DNA of 45,228 nt from Hoylesella shahii DSM 15611 = JCM 12083 (GCF_000613445.1 NZ_BAIZ01000028.1:1-45228), one strand, 5' to 3'; positions 28,471-37,024 are shown, counted from the stretch's first letter. Notes: generated by a model not told the origin, from the letters alone. Made by a program: numbers and translations.

Positions 28471-29325
28471 CTATATCCCTTTAAATCGACGCAATAGCAT
28501 GGTATTGGCATTGGGTGATGAGAATGTCCAGGCCGGAGTTACCAAGTATGTGCCATCGGCCGAAGCACTAAACCATTGTGGAAACACTTCAATCTCTTGT
28601 GCTGGCATAAAACTTTGGGCCAAAAGCACCACCCGTTGTCCTTGCTGGTTCTCGGCAACATCCACCACAATCTCGGCATGTCCTGGGAAACCTCCCTTTA
28701 TAAACACGTCGCCTGCTTGAATATCAGCCGACCAACAACGGCCAATGGGCATGAGTTCTTTACTTAACGAGGCTGTTCCTGCATATTGAAATACAAGATG
28801 GAGGTATTTTCTAAACGACTGATAGCTGCGGTCGGGCTTCTGTGTTTTTACCCATGAGTTGTAGTTGCGCACGCGATACCCCTGCGCCCACTTGGCATAT
28901 TCGGCTTTAAAACCATTGGTGAAGCAGAACACAATCTTGTTGTATTGGCCCGTTTTCCATAGGTAAGACGCTCTAAGAAATATAATGGCATCGGCACATT
29001 GCTCGTTTGCGTTTTTCCCGAAGTCCATATCTACAACGGCTCCAGCATAGTTTCGTGCTTTCAACTGCCCATTATAGTAATGCAAATCGCTACCCGCAGG
29101 CTTCAAAGGCAGGTTACGCAGAAAGTGTGCAAAGCTCCCTTCGGCCACTTCTACTCGCTTGTAGCCTTGCGGGGCAGGAATGCGCGCAACCAAATTGTTG
29201 GCCACTAACCGTTTTTCTTGCCCTGTTTTGGCTTGTATGGACTTGCTGCTGGTTTGTGCATTGCAGGCCGTCAGTGCGGTTATGGCACAAAGTATCAGCA
29301 GTGTTATGGTTCTAGTTCTTTGCAT
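28471..29325 (-). CDS. DUF4846 lipoprotein
   Basis: 284 residues. The signal (ITLLILCAITALTACNAQ) ends in a lipobox cysteine at about residue 21. Conserved stretches include PQGYKRVEVAEGSFAHFLRN (about 55), VDMDFGKNANEQCADAIIFL (about 100) and GDVFIKGGFPGHAEIVVDVA (about 205), which I associate with the DUF4846 family. The conserved GHAEIV His and the DVFIKGG region recall the ends of NlpC/P60-like folds, but I see no proven catalytic Cys. Same strand as the peptide cassette, 175 bp downstream of it. A functional link is not established. Confidence 0.8.
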   Translation of the reverse strand: MQRTRTITLLILCAITALTACNAQTSSKSIQAKTGQEKRLVANNLVARIPAPQGYKRVEVAEGSFAHFLRNLPLKPAGSDLHYYNGQLKARNYAGAVVDMDFGKNANEQCADAIIFLRASYLWKTGQYNKIVFCFTNGFKAEYAKWAQGYRVRNYNSWVKTQKPDRSYQSFRKYLHLVFQYAGTASLSKELMPIGRCWSADIQAGDVFIKGGFPGHAEIVVDVAENQQGQRVVLLAQSFMPAQEIEVFPQWFSASADGTYLVTPAWTFSSPNANTMLLRRFKGI

Positions 29326-29500
29326 GGTGGTGTTTTTTGTTTGGTGGTGAACAAGGTAGATTGAATGCTCATTTCTGCTTCTAATAACGCATACGGAATA
29401 TTTTTATTATAGGAATTTTCTTTCTTTGACTACGAAGTTATGAACAGAGGTTGGGCGATTACGTCTTTCACTTTACTTCTATGATGGCGTCAATGCCATA

Positions 29501-29989
29501 TTAAAGGCCGATGTCACCCAGTAATTTTTGCAAGAGGGTTCCGTTTGTTTGTACAACATGGAAGTCTACGGCTTGGTTTTCGATAGCTTCAATCTCTTTC
29601 TTGTTAAATCTACAGAGAGCCTTTTGGCGTTCCAACGTATCACGTGTAGCTGATAGGCTTAATATTCTGCCATCTAATACGTTGTTGGGAGACTGCAAGT
29701 TGATGGGCAGACCCAAAGCATGATGCAATCGTTTGTCTTCGAACTTTAGTGTAAGTGTTATGTCTGTACTATCACTTGGGCCTTGCGGTTGGATATTTTG
29801 AACGATGGCTACGCCAGAGTAAACTTGCCTGTAAGGTAGAAAATAGGCCACGGTGAATAGGCTAAAGAGCACCACGGCAATTGCGGTGATACCATAACGC
29901 ACCAGCGACGATGGTATTTGACCTACGATGCTACGTACCTTTTCACTGCGCAATTCGAAACTGCGTTCTTGTTTCTTCTCGTCTTCCAT
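29501..29989 (-). CDS. Short HlyD-like membrane-fusion protein of the peptide exporter
   Basis: 162 residues. The cytoplasmic N-terminus has charged residues to about 30, then one membrane helix at about 32-52 (YGITAIAVVLFSLFTVAYFL), then a small beta-rich periplasmic domain (VYSGVAIVQNIQP, ITLTLKFED). It starts 1 nt after the C39 exporter stop, so it is its partner. HlyD-family partners are normally 300-450 residues with a long coiled-coil hairpin. Here there is only a single short helical stretch (TRDTLERQKALCRFNKKEIE), so the usual arm reaching the outer-membrane channel is missing. It could be a reduced adaptor or a truncated gene. The frame itself is clean. Confidence 0.65.
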   Translation of the reverse strand: MEDEKKQERSFELRSEKVRSIVGQIPSSLVRYGITAIAVVLFSLFTVAYFLPYRQVYSGVAIVQNIQPQGPSDSTDITLTLKFEDKRLHHALGLPINLQSPNNVLDGRILSLSATRDTLERQKALCRFNKKEIEAIENQAVDFHVVQTNGTLLQKLLGDIGL

Positions 29990-29990
29990 A

Positions 29991-32230
29991 TTAGTTTCCC
30001 AGTTCTAATTGGTTCTTAACAAGGGTAAAATATTTACCGCGTTTGTCTGTAAGCTCTTCATGTGTGCCCACCTCCACTATTTTTCCTGTATCTAGTACCA
30101 CAATTTGGTCGGCATCTCGCACTGTAGAGAGACGGTGAGCCACCACAATCACGGTTTTGCCCTTATAAAATCCGGACAGATTTTCGGTGATGGTTCGCTC
30201 GTTATTGGCATCCAGTGCGTTGGTGGCTTCATCAAGGAAGACGAACAGCGGGTTCTTGTATACAACCCTGGCGATGAGTATACGTTGACGTTGTCCTTGG
30301 CTAATGCCCTGTCCGTCTTGTCCTATCATTGTGTTGTAGCCTAGAGGAAGCGCCTCGATGTAATCGGCGATGTTGGCCACGTGGGCTGCTTGGCGTATAC
30401 GTTCGATGTCGGGTTCGTCGTCGCTGATGGCTATATTCCTTGCGATGGTGTCTGAGAACAGATAGCCCTCTTGCATCACTGCTCCACATTGACTGCGCCA
30501 CCAACCTAGGTTGAACTCGCTTAGCGTTGCGTCGCCAACGAGGATACTACCGCTTAAGGCTCGTAAAAGCCCAAGAGCAACTTAACAAGTGTGGTCTTAC
30601 CACTACCACTAGCTCCCACAATGGCTGTCACTTTGCCGTTGGGGATTGAGAGATTGATGTCAGCTAAAATGTCACGCGGACTGTATATGTCGTATTTAAA
30701 AGAGAGATTGCTTATTGTCAGCGTATGTCCTGCGGGCGTATCTAGAGCGTAGGAACTATTCATGCGGGTGCCATTCTCTTCGTTTGTCTCGGTATGAATT
30801 TCATTCATGCGGTCGAGACTGATGCTTACGTCTTGCCACGAGTAGACGAACTGGATGAGCTGTTCAACAGGACTGTTAAGCTGTCCGATGATGTATTGTA
30901 CGGCGAGCATCATACCCAGTGTCATGTGTCCTTGTATAACGGCCGTGGCTGCGAGCACCGTTATCAGGATGTTCTTTACCTCGTTGATGGTGATGCTGCC
31001 TGCCTGTTGTATCTGCTGCAGGTTAAGCGATTGCAGGTTAACCTTGAAGAGGTCGGCTTGCACGTCTTCCCATTCCCAGCGTTTGCGTTGTTCGCAACCT
31101 TGCAGTTTTATTTCTTGCATACCGCCAATGAGCTGGTAGGTTACGTTGCGGTTGCGCCCCGCTTGCTCGAAATATTTGTAATCCAGCTGTCTGCGCTTTT
31201 TAAGAAAGAGAACAATCCATGCGGCGTATATTAATGTACCTAAGAGGAACACTAGGAAGATGCCTAGATTGTACACGGCTAGTACTACGCCGAAAACAAG
31301 GAAAGTGAAGAACGAGAAGAGTAAGTTAAGGCTGCTGGAGGTTAGAAACTGCTCTACGCGGCGATGGTCTTCAATGCGTTGTAACAAGTCGCCCATCAAC
31401 TTGGTATCGAAAAACTTCATCGGCAGTTTCATCAGCTTAATGAAGAAGTCTGAGATAAGTGAGATATTGATACGTGTGGATATGTGTAGGAGTATCTTCG
31501 TACGAATAAAGTCAATGGCTGTGCGACTGAATAGTAACATCGTCTCAGCTAACAGTACGAGCCAAACAAAACCGATGTCTTTCCCACCGATACCCGTATC
31601 TACGATGGCTTGGGTGAGAAATGGAAACACTAGCTGTAATAGCGACCCCAGCAACAGGCCTAGTATGAGTTGGGTAAAGAACCGTTTGTATTTCTTCAGG
31701 TAACTCCATAGAAACTTGATTCGGTTCTTGGTTGGTGCATTTTCTTTTTCTTTTCTCGAATAAAATAGCTCTGTGGGCTCGAAAAGTAGTGCAATGCCCT
31801 TCTCTTCGCCGTTGGTCTTGGTGCTTGCCCAGTGTTCGCAAAACTCTTCTTTCGAATAAGTGATCAGCCCTTTGGCAGGGTCGGCCACGTATACGGTGAA
31901 CTTTCCCCTGCTACGCTTCCTTATCTTATACACCACCACAAAGTGGTTTTGGTTCCAATGGGCAATGCAAGGCAGCGGCACTTCGCACAACAGAGTCTCG
32001 AAACTAAGGCGTCCGCCCACCGTTTTAAAACCAATTGTCTCGGCAGCCTTACTGATACCGAGCAGCGAAACTCCGTCTTTGCCAAGCGAACAAAGGTGGC
32101 GTAACATGTCGCGGTCTATTTTTCGCCCATAATGGGCAGAGAGCATCGCTATGCAGGATGGCCCGCAATCCATCGAATCGCGTTGCTGAACGAACTTAAA
32201 CTCTTTATTTCTTTCTAGAAAATTACGCAT
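29991..32230 (-). CDS. C39 peptidase-containing ABC exporter (frame broken once)
   Basis: Bifunctional exporter of 746 residues after repair. It cuts off a double-glycine-type leader and exports the peptide. The C39 domain (1-150) has the catalytic Cys in SMDCGPSCIAMLSAHYG, the His in NQNHFVVVYKI and the Asp in YVADPAKG. Six membrane helices follow at about 170-450. Walker A is GASGSGKTTLV, the signature is ISQGQRQRILI, Walker B is FVFLDEATNALD and the H-loop is VVAHRLST. The reading frame breaks near 30557, just after LLGFYEP. One base restores LSGSILVGDATL. It lies in the peptide cassette between the SPASM-like partner and the short fusion protein. Confidence 0.9.
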
Positions 32231-32298
32231 AGCAAATCAAATCGAGGGATTATTCTTAAGTCTATAAACAAGGGTTTTAGTCTTTTATAAAGTATTTA

Positions 32299-33219
32299 TC
32301 ACCTTTTTTTTTCTATTTCCCTTGCAGGGTATATTGCGTACCTAAGCTCAGAATCTTTTATATTCTCAATACAGTCAACGTTTATTTTCCAATAACGAGA
32401 AAAGAATGGATCCAAAACAACTTCTTCGATATTAAGTTCACGCACATTGCCGAAACTTTCTTGTAGGGATAAATCATTTTTGATCAAGCCGTCTTTGTCA
32501 ATTGCAACTTTTTTATTATAGAAGGTGTTGAACGAGAGTGATTCCGTGAAAAAAGAGAAATTAACCAGCGTCTTAGTTAAATCCCATTTTTCCCCAATTA
32601 AGCTATCCATTGTTCCATTCAAGGTGTAGATATCTTGTTGTATAAATTTCTCTTTAGAATTGAACACGTTTATAAAAGATATTTTGGGATTGTTTCTGAA
32701 TATCTGTGGTATGTCTTGATGTATTAAATCCTTTGAATAGCTTTCTATGTATACATTAATTGAACGTATACAGGTTGATTTAAAGCATTTGAAGAATGAA
32801 TTGAGCATGTCATAATCTGATTCTCCCCAAACCCTAACCTCCAAATGTTTGCATAAAAGGCCGTCTAATTTATCTGCAACCGCTGCCACATTGTAACTGC
32901 TTTTTGAAGAGAACTCAATTTGAGCCCTTTGTATAATTGAGGGAACAGCATATTCTATGGGTGACTCGCAAAAACAATTTGGTTCTTCTGTAAAGTGTCC
33001 AACATTGTTTCTCCAAAGGTACTGTACCCATTGCTCAACAATATTACCAGAGTAATTACTTTGGACGGACTTGATAGAATGCATCTGGAGTTCCTCAATT
33101 AAATCACAAACATCAAGAGGGATGCGTTCAATTCGGGCCCTGTTCAATAGATATACCGCTCCCAACTTCTTGCCTCTAACAACCTTGCTGCATGAAAATA
33201 ATTTAAAGAATGTATCCAT
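32299..33219 (-). CDS. SPASM-type maturase partner lacking cluster cysteines (GwsS-like)
   Basis: 306 residues. The N-terminal MDTFFKLFSCSKVVRGKKLG resembles the start of grasp-with-spasm SPASM proteins, and KLDGLLCKHLEVRVWGESD matches their middle. The C-terminal SPASM block is still recognisable (KVAIDKDGLIKNDLSLQESFGN split at KND, then YWKINVDCIENIKD and SELRYAIYPAR). From memory of the family, Cys would be expected in the NTC, KNC and CxxCEFRYxCxxC positions, yet here they read F, D and I/S/I/A. The Fe-S ligands therefore appear lost. It starts 3 nt after the 74-residue gene. It may now act as a leader-binding scaffold for the ATP-grasp enzyme. The frame is intact, so this is not simply an indel. 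Confidence 0.7.
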   Translation of the reverse strand: MDTFFKLFSCSKVVRGKKLGAVYLLNRARIERIPLDVCDLIEELQMHSIKSVQSNYSGNIVEQWVQYLWRNNVGHFTEEPNCFCESPIEYAVPSIIQRAQIEFSSKSSYNVAAVADKLDGLLCKHLEVRVWGESDYDMLNSFFKCFKSTCIRSINVYIESYSKDLIHQDIPQIFRNNPKISFINVFNSKEKFIQQDIYTLNGTMDSLIGEKWDLTKTLVNFSFFTESLSFNTFYNKKVAIDKDGLIKNDLSLQESFGNVRELNIEEVVLDPFFSRYWKINVDCIENIKDSELRYAIYPAREIEKKR

Positions 33220-33222
33220 AAT

Positions 33223-33447
33223 TTACTTCTCTTCTGATATAAATATTCCTGATATAGGAGTGAGATCTGTGTAATTATTAAGACTACACGTTCCTAACTT
33301 TTTAGATGTACTGAAACGGACATAGCTATACATCTCACCAATAGTGTTAGTCTCTCTTCTTATTAGAAATCTAAAAGCTAATGGAAGATTCTTTAAGTCT
33401 TTCTCAGCAATTAAATCTTCATATTTTTGTCTTTTTCTATAAGCCAT
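33223..33447 (-). CDS. 74-residue protein of the peptide cassette, unknown function
   Basis: Starts inside the end of the ATP-grasp gene (37-bp overlap) and ends 3 nt before the SPASM-like gene, so it is tightly packed in the operon. Basic N-terminus (MAYRKRQKYEDLIAEKDLKN), then LPLAFRFLIRRETNTIGEMY and a strand-like YSYVRFS segment. No signal peptide or membrane segment. It might be a leader-binding or accessory protein, but I recognise no family. Confidence 0.6.
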   Translation of the reverse strand: MAYRKRQKYEDLIAEKDLKNLPLAFRFLIRRETNTIGEMYSYVRFSTSKKLGTCSLNNYTDLTPISGIFISEEK

Positions 33448-34394
33448 TCTGAAATAATTTTAGGTATATTATAATTGCACAGATATGACGGTGCAAGGTA
33501 TTGGCCGACAGGGTTAACCTCTAGAAAATAATACTTCCCATCTTTACACTTTATGATATCTATAGAACCTGTGATAAGTTTTAATGTGTTCATAAGTTGT
33601 TTTATTTTCTCTTTAACTTCATTAGGAAGTTCATATGCAACCCAATCGGTCTCAATCTTGTCAAAGTCAAGTTTTATGTCTACATTGTGCTCATTGCTAA
33701 ACTGGGGTCGTAATACAGCTGAGGAATAGAAATGACCATCAAGATAGAAAATTCTAATTTCGTATTCGGCATCTATAAGTTCCTGAAAAAGGCTAGGGAA
33801 AAACTTAATGGGTATTCTATTCATTGCTGCTTTTGATAAGGGTGTTGTATAGCAGCTGTATGTATAATGCCCTGTTTCGTAATAACTAATCAGTTCAAAA
33901 GGTTTGTATATAACGTCTTTTACTTGTCTTTTGAATTCAATCAGTTCGCTTTTTGATGTTGTTACAATAGATCGAGGTACGTTAAGCCCAAGCTTTCTAG
34001 CCGTAAAAAGAACAATTTCTTTATTGATAGAGAATGCTGTTGTTTGAGGAATCCAAAGCTTATCTTTTAATAAGAAGAAAAGAAAGTCAATAACTGCGTT
34101 AAGTTCAATATTGCTTTCTTTGTTTATTTTATTGGTAACATTTCCTAAGTCAATACCATTGTATACGCTTAAGTTCTTTTTGAATCTTCTGTAGAAAACA
34201 GTATGGACTTCTTTTGTTAGATTTACTCCGTCTAGAGTAACCTCTCCTTTCTGTGAATCAATTAGAAGATGAGTGGTTAATAAATCCTCAATCACAATTT
34301 TCCGAAAGGGGTACTTATAGTAAAGTAACCATTCTAATACAGGATCTGTTCCCTGTTCATAACTTTTATGGGATAATATTAAAATCATGGGCAT
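33411..34394 (-). CDS. ATP-grasp peptide maturase (GwsG-like graspetide ligase)
   Basis: 327 residues. Family chemistry: phosphorylates Asp/Glu side chains of the precursor and joins them to Ser/Thr or Lys side chains, making omega-ester or omega-amide rings. Features: N-terminal MILILSHKSYEQGTDPVLEW, KLWIPQTTAFSINKEIVLFT at about 115, the ATP-grasp domain from about 140 with DVIYKPFELI, and the C-terminal GSIDIIKCKDGKYYFLEVNP followed by VGQY. The last segment carries the conserved metal-binding Glu and Asn of ATP-grasp enzymes. Position after the precursor and before the SPASM partner matches grasp-with-spasm clusters. Start is ATG 34394 or the second ATG at 34388. A perfect hairpin ends 6 nt before the first. 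Confidence 0.85.
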   Translation of the reverse strand: MPMILILSHKSYEQGTDPVLEWLLYYKYPFRKIVIEDLLTTHLLIDSQKGEVTLDGVNLTKEVHTVFYRRFKKNLSVYNGIDLGNVTNKINKESNIELNAVIDFLFFLLKDKLWIPQTTAFSINKEIVLFTARKLGLNVPRSIVTTSKSELIEFKRQVKDVIYKPFELISYYETGHYTYSCYTTPLSKAAMNRIPIKFFPSLFQELIDAEYEIRIFYLDGHFYSSAVLRPQFSNEHNVDIKLDFDKIETDWVAYELPNEVKEKIKQLMNTLKLITGSIDIIKCKDGKYYFLEVNPVGQYLAPSYLCNYNIPKIISEWLIEKDKNMKI

Positions 34395-34400
34395 TGATAG

Positions 34401-34432
34401 GGTACAGTTACAATAGATATTGTAACTGTACC
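34401..34432 (-). promoter_or_regulatory. Perfect 15-bp inverted repeat between precursor and ATP-grasp gene
   Basis: GGTACAGTTACAATA and TATTGTAACTGTACC are separated by only 2 nt. In RNA this would be a long hairpin placed 14 nt after the precursor stop and 6 nt before the ATP-grasp start. No T-run follows, so it is not a classical terminator. It probably stabilises the precursor mRNA 3' end or masks the ligase start. Confidence 0.85.
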
Positions 34433-34446
34433 GGCATAATTAGTGA

Positions 34447-34682
34447 TTAATCGTGATGTGTCGAAGTGTCAGCATAGGAAGAATTATCATAACTTTGCGA
34501 CTTGTCGTTGTAATCCGAACTATCATAGGTGGTCGAAGAGTCAAATTTGTCACTTTTAGAAGGTAGTCCTCCATTGCTTTGATCACCACCTTTTGGAGGT
34601 GCTCCCATTCCTTTCAAATGAATTTGTTCACTTGGCTAAGGCTTTCAAAGTCCTTTATGCCCGTAAGATTCTGTTTTTTCAT
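34447..34682 (-). CDS. Graspetide precursor peptide (frame broken once)
   Basis: The leader starts MKKQNLTGIKDFESLSQ, typical of Bacteroidales ribosomal-peptide leaders, and runs to a TGA at 34614-34616 in that frame. One base added near 34626-34632 continues as EQIHLKGMGAPPKGG and then a hydrophilic core to TAA 34447, giving 78 residues. The core has Gly/Pro (DQSNGGLPSK) then FDSSTT, YDSSDYND and YDNSSYAD, a tandem 12-residue unit of the form [ST]-Y-D-[SN]-S-x-Y-x-D-x-S. It ends with THHD. These units supply paired Asp and Ser/Thr for ligation. C39 cleavage may fall after LKGMG or PPKGG. It sits 40 bp after the barrel gene and before the ligase. Confidence 0.75.
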
Positions 34683-34722
34683 TGTTGTAAAAATTAAATT
34701 AGTATTATCCCTACTTTAGGGG

Positions 34723-36996
34723 TTATTTATTTCTGTTTTGATTGTTCGTCACTCCGTTGATGCCTTTCCGTTTTCCTTTTGAAAAATCATAGGTTAGTGA
34801 GATACCGAATTGGCGTTTGTCCTTGTGTATCACTGTTGAAGAAAAGTAACTGGTAGTTTGTGTCGTAAACTTCTCTGTAGACTTGCTGCTGAGTAGGTCA
34901 CGAGTAAAGAAAGAGATGGTTAGATCATATTTGGGGATTCTTATGTTGTACCGGAGGTTGATAATAAACATAGGTTGTGTTGTGGTTTGGTAAAATTTGC
35001 TACAAGTAAGATATACAAGTTCAGCCAAAAACTTATGACTCTTAAATGTAGCCTGCATGGGCAAACTCAGCGAACAACTGTAGTTCTTTTGGCTATTAGC
35101 ATCATCTTTGAATTTACCAAGCCCTAAGTGTATGCTTGGATTGGCATAGAACCAGGCCCAATGAAAGCCGTAGTATAGATTTAATGACCAATTGCTGACG
35201 CGTCCAATGTTTTGCCAGCGTTTCAAAAGAGTGTCACCTTGTGCTGTGTTGTCGAGTTGGAGGTCTGTAATGTTATTTACCCATAACTTTGAGATGGCGA
35301 CAGATAAATCGCCCCATGATAGATTCAGATTAATCTCATGTTTGTCCTCTGATTGGAGTTGTGAATTCCCAGTGGAGCGAAGCTTGCCTGTTTGGCTGGT
35401 TTGGTTGTTTGTCAGCATGAATGCCAACGGACGATTTATGCTTTTGGCATAGTCTAATTCCACATTCATTGCATCGCTGCCATAGCGCAAAGACAGCTTG
35501 GGAATCCATGCGAAAGAGGAGTAGAAATTGTTGTAGTTGCGTTCGAACTGCATTGCAGCATGCACACCGAACTTATCTTTCTCCCAGAAAGCTGCTATAA
35601 CAGGAGTGAAAGTGTGCTCTTTAATTGGTAGTTGTGGGGTGGAGACCAGCTTGTCTGTATCGGTATTTCGTAAGTGTGCGTATGCAAAGCTGACACTAAG
35701 ACCTGCCGTCTGTGTCTTGTTGGTGAGCGAATACTCTAAAAATGCGTTGGGTGAAATACTGTTTTGACTAAAGTCTTGCCAAAGTGCCCCATTAGCTATC
35801 AGATTTGTGCGCGATGTACTTTTGTTGTACGATATCTCACCATGCAACGAGTGGTTGTCCTTATTCCAATTAAAGAAGAAACAACCTGTAAGGTCTACAG
35901 AAAGTATTGGATCGTATTCAAAATGAAGGATAGAGTTGTTTTCGTATGAGATGCGACTTTTTTGCTCCCGGTTGGCGTAATAAGATGTACTGATGCCCGC
36001 TGAGAACGCATCGTTGGGAGACCATTCAGCATCGTAGTTCAGGTTTAATGATTTTCCATGCTCCGCATCGTTCACATCTACTTGTGTTTGTTTAGAATGT
36101 ATGTTGAAAGCGGACTGTTCACTTTTTCGCTTGTTGAGTATATCGCCACTAACCATCAGAATATTGTTAAGATGCTTTGTACTAAGCTGTGAATAAAGAC
36201 TTGCTTCTGCATTGGCTCGCTTTCCCATATAGGTCCCTAGCGTAGGCGAGAGTGTTACGTCAACGATACGGTTTGTTTTTATTATCATTTCGTATTGGAT
36301 ACCTTGTCCTTGGTTGCGTCGCTTGAAGGTTATATCATTGAGGTTTTCGGTACGTAGAGTCTTGAGCATCTTTATTGTACTTACCCCTATACCTTTAAGT
36401 GATCCGCCTTTGCCCAATCTAATACCTATAACAGGATGGTTGAAGTAGGACAATTTGTCTTCATTGACCACAACCCCCGGGATCAATGGCAAGATGTCTA
36501 GGACATTGTTGCTTTTGAAAAGTTCTATACCCTTAATCTGAACGACATCTTGCATCAGCGAACGTTTAACCAATCGGCGATTGGCCGTTATGGTAATATC
36601 ACCCAAATAGAGGTTTGATTTGATGTAAAACCTGTTTGTGGAGAGCGTAAGTTGTGCTGCTGTGTGTAGCATGGTCTTTCCCCAATAGGTTATTTGAATA
36701 CTATCGGCTTTATAAGTGGAGGGTGCACAAGTCTCGCCTCGTTCATTTGTAATGAGTTGCAATGGCTCTTTCCCTTTGTTGGAAAGGCGTATGGTTGCGC
36801 CTGCGACAGGGGTAATGCTGTCTTCATCAATTATTTGTATCAACAGGGAATCAACTCGCGTTTGGGCAAAACTACCCTTATTAAATAATAGTAGTAGCAA
36901 AAATGCCACTAATTTTAGGTAAGCGACACTTCTGTTTGCGTCAAACAGTTGGCGTAGGGATAGAAGTGTTTTATGGGTAAGGCGATTGTTAGTCAT
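34723..36996 (-). CDS. Outer-membrane beta-barrel protein (TonB-receptor-like) of the peptide cassette
   Basis: About 757 residues. The signal peptide is at about 25-45 (LKLVAFLLLLLFNKGSFAQ). A carboxypeptidase-regulatory-like Ig fold follows at about 50-125 (DEDSITPVAGATIRLSNKG), then a short plug-like region (SNNVLDILPLIPGVVVNEDK) and a long barrel from about 240. It belongs to the Bacteroidetes outer-membrane beta-barrel group related to TonB-dependent transporters, with no obvious TonB box. The stop is 40 bp before the precursor start, so it is likely cotranscribed. It may release the product, take it up, or serve as immunity or receptor. I use ATG 36996, but 37002 is also possible. Confidence 0.75.
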   Translation of the reverse strand: MTNNRLTHKTLLSLRQLFDANRSVAYLKLVAFLLLLLFNKGSFAQTRVDSLLIQIIDEDSITPVAGATIRLSNKGKEPLQLITNERGETCAPSTYKADSIQITYWGKTMLHTAAQLTLSTNRFYIKSNLYLGDITITANRRLVKRSLMQDVVQIKGIELFKSNNVLDILPLIPGVVVNEDKLSYFNHPVIGIRLGKGGSLKGIGVSTIKMLKTLRTENLNDITFKRRNQGQGIQYEMIIKTNRIVDVTLSPTLGTYMGKRANAEASLYSQLSTKHLNNILMVSGDILNKRKSEQSAFNIHSKQTQVDVNDAEHGKSLNLNYDAEWSPNDAFSAGISTSYYANREQKSRISYENNSILHFEYDPILSVDLTGCFFFNWNKDNHSLHGEISYNKSTSRTNLIANGALWQDFSQNSISPNAFLEYSLTNKTQTAGLSVSFAYAHLRNTDTDKLVSTPQLPIKEHTFTPVIAAFWEKDKFGVHAAMQFERNYNNFYSSFAWIPKLSLRYGSDAMNVELDYAKSINRPLAFMLTNNQTSQTGKLRSTGNSQLQSEDKHEINLNLSWGDLSVAISKLWVNNITDLQLDNTAQGDTLLKRWQNIGRVSNWSLNLYYGFHWAWFYANPSIHLGLGKFKDDANSQKNYSCSLSLPMQATFKSHKFLAELVYLTCSKFYQTTTQPMFIINLRYNIRIPKYDLTISFFTRDLLSSKSTEKFTTQTTSYFSSTVIHKDKRQFGISLTYDFSKGKRKGINGVTNNQNRNK

Positions 36997-37016
36997 AATC
37001 AATTTAATTCTATGCG

Positions 37017-37024
37017 CAAATCTA
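37017..37024 (-). promoter_or_regulatory. Possible -7 box for the peptide cassette
   Basis: TAGATTTG on the minus strand, 15-21 bp before the barrel start. The upstream element is poor (TTTAC), so this could be a weak or regulated promoter. Confidence 0.35.

Noticed and set aside
30301..30560. Split ABC exporter as two separate proteins
   Set aside because: The two parts complete one nucleotide-binding domain exactly; one base joins them.
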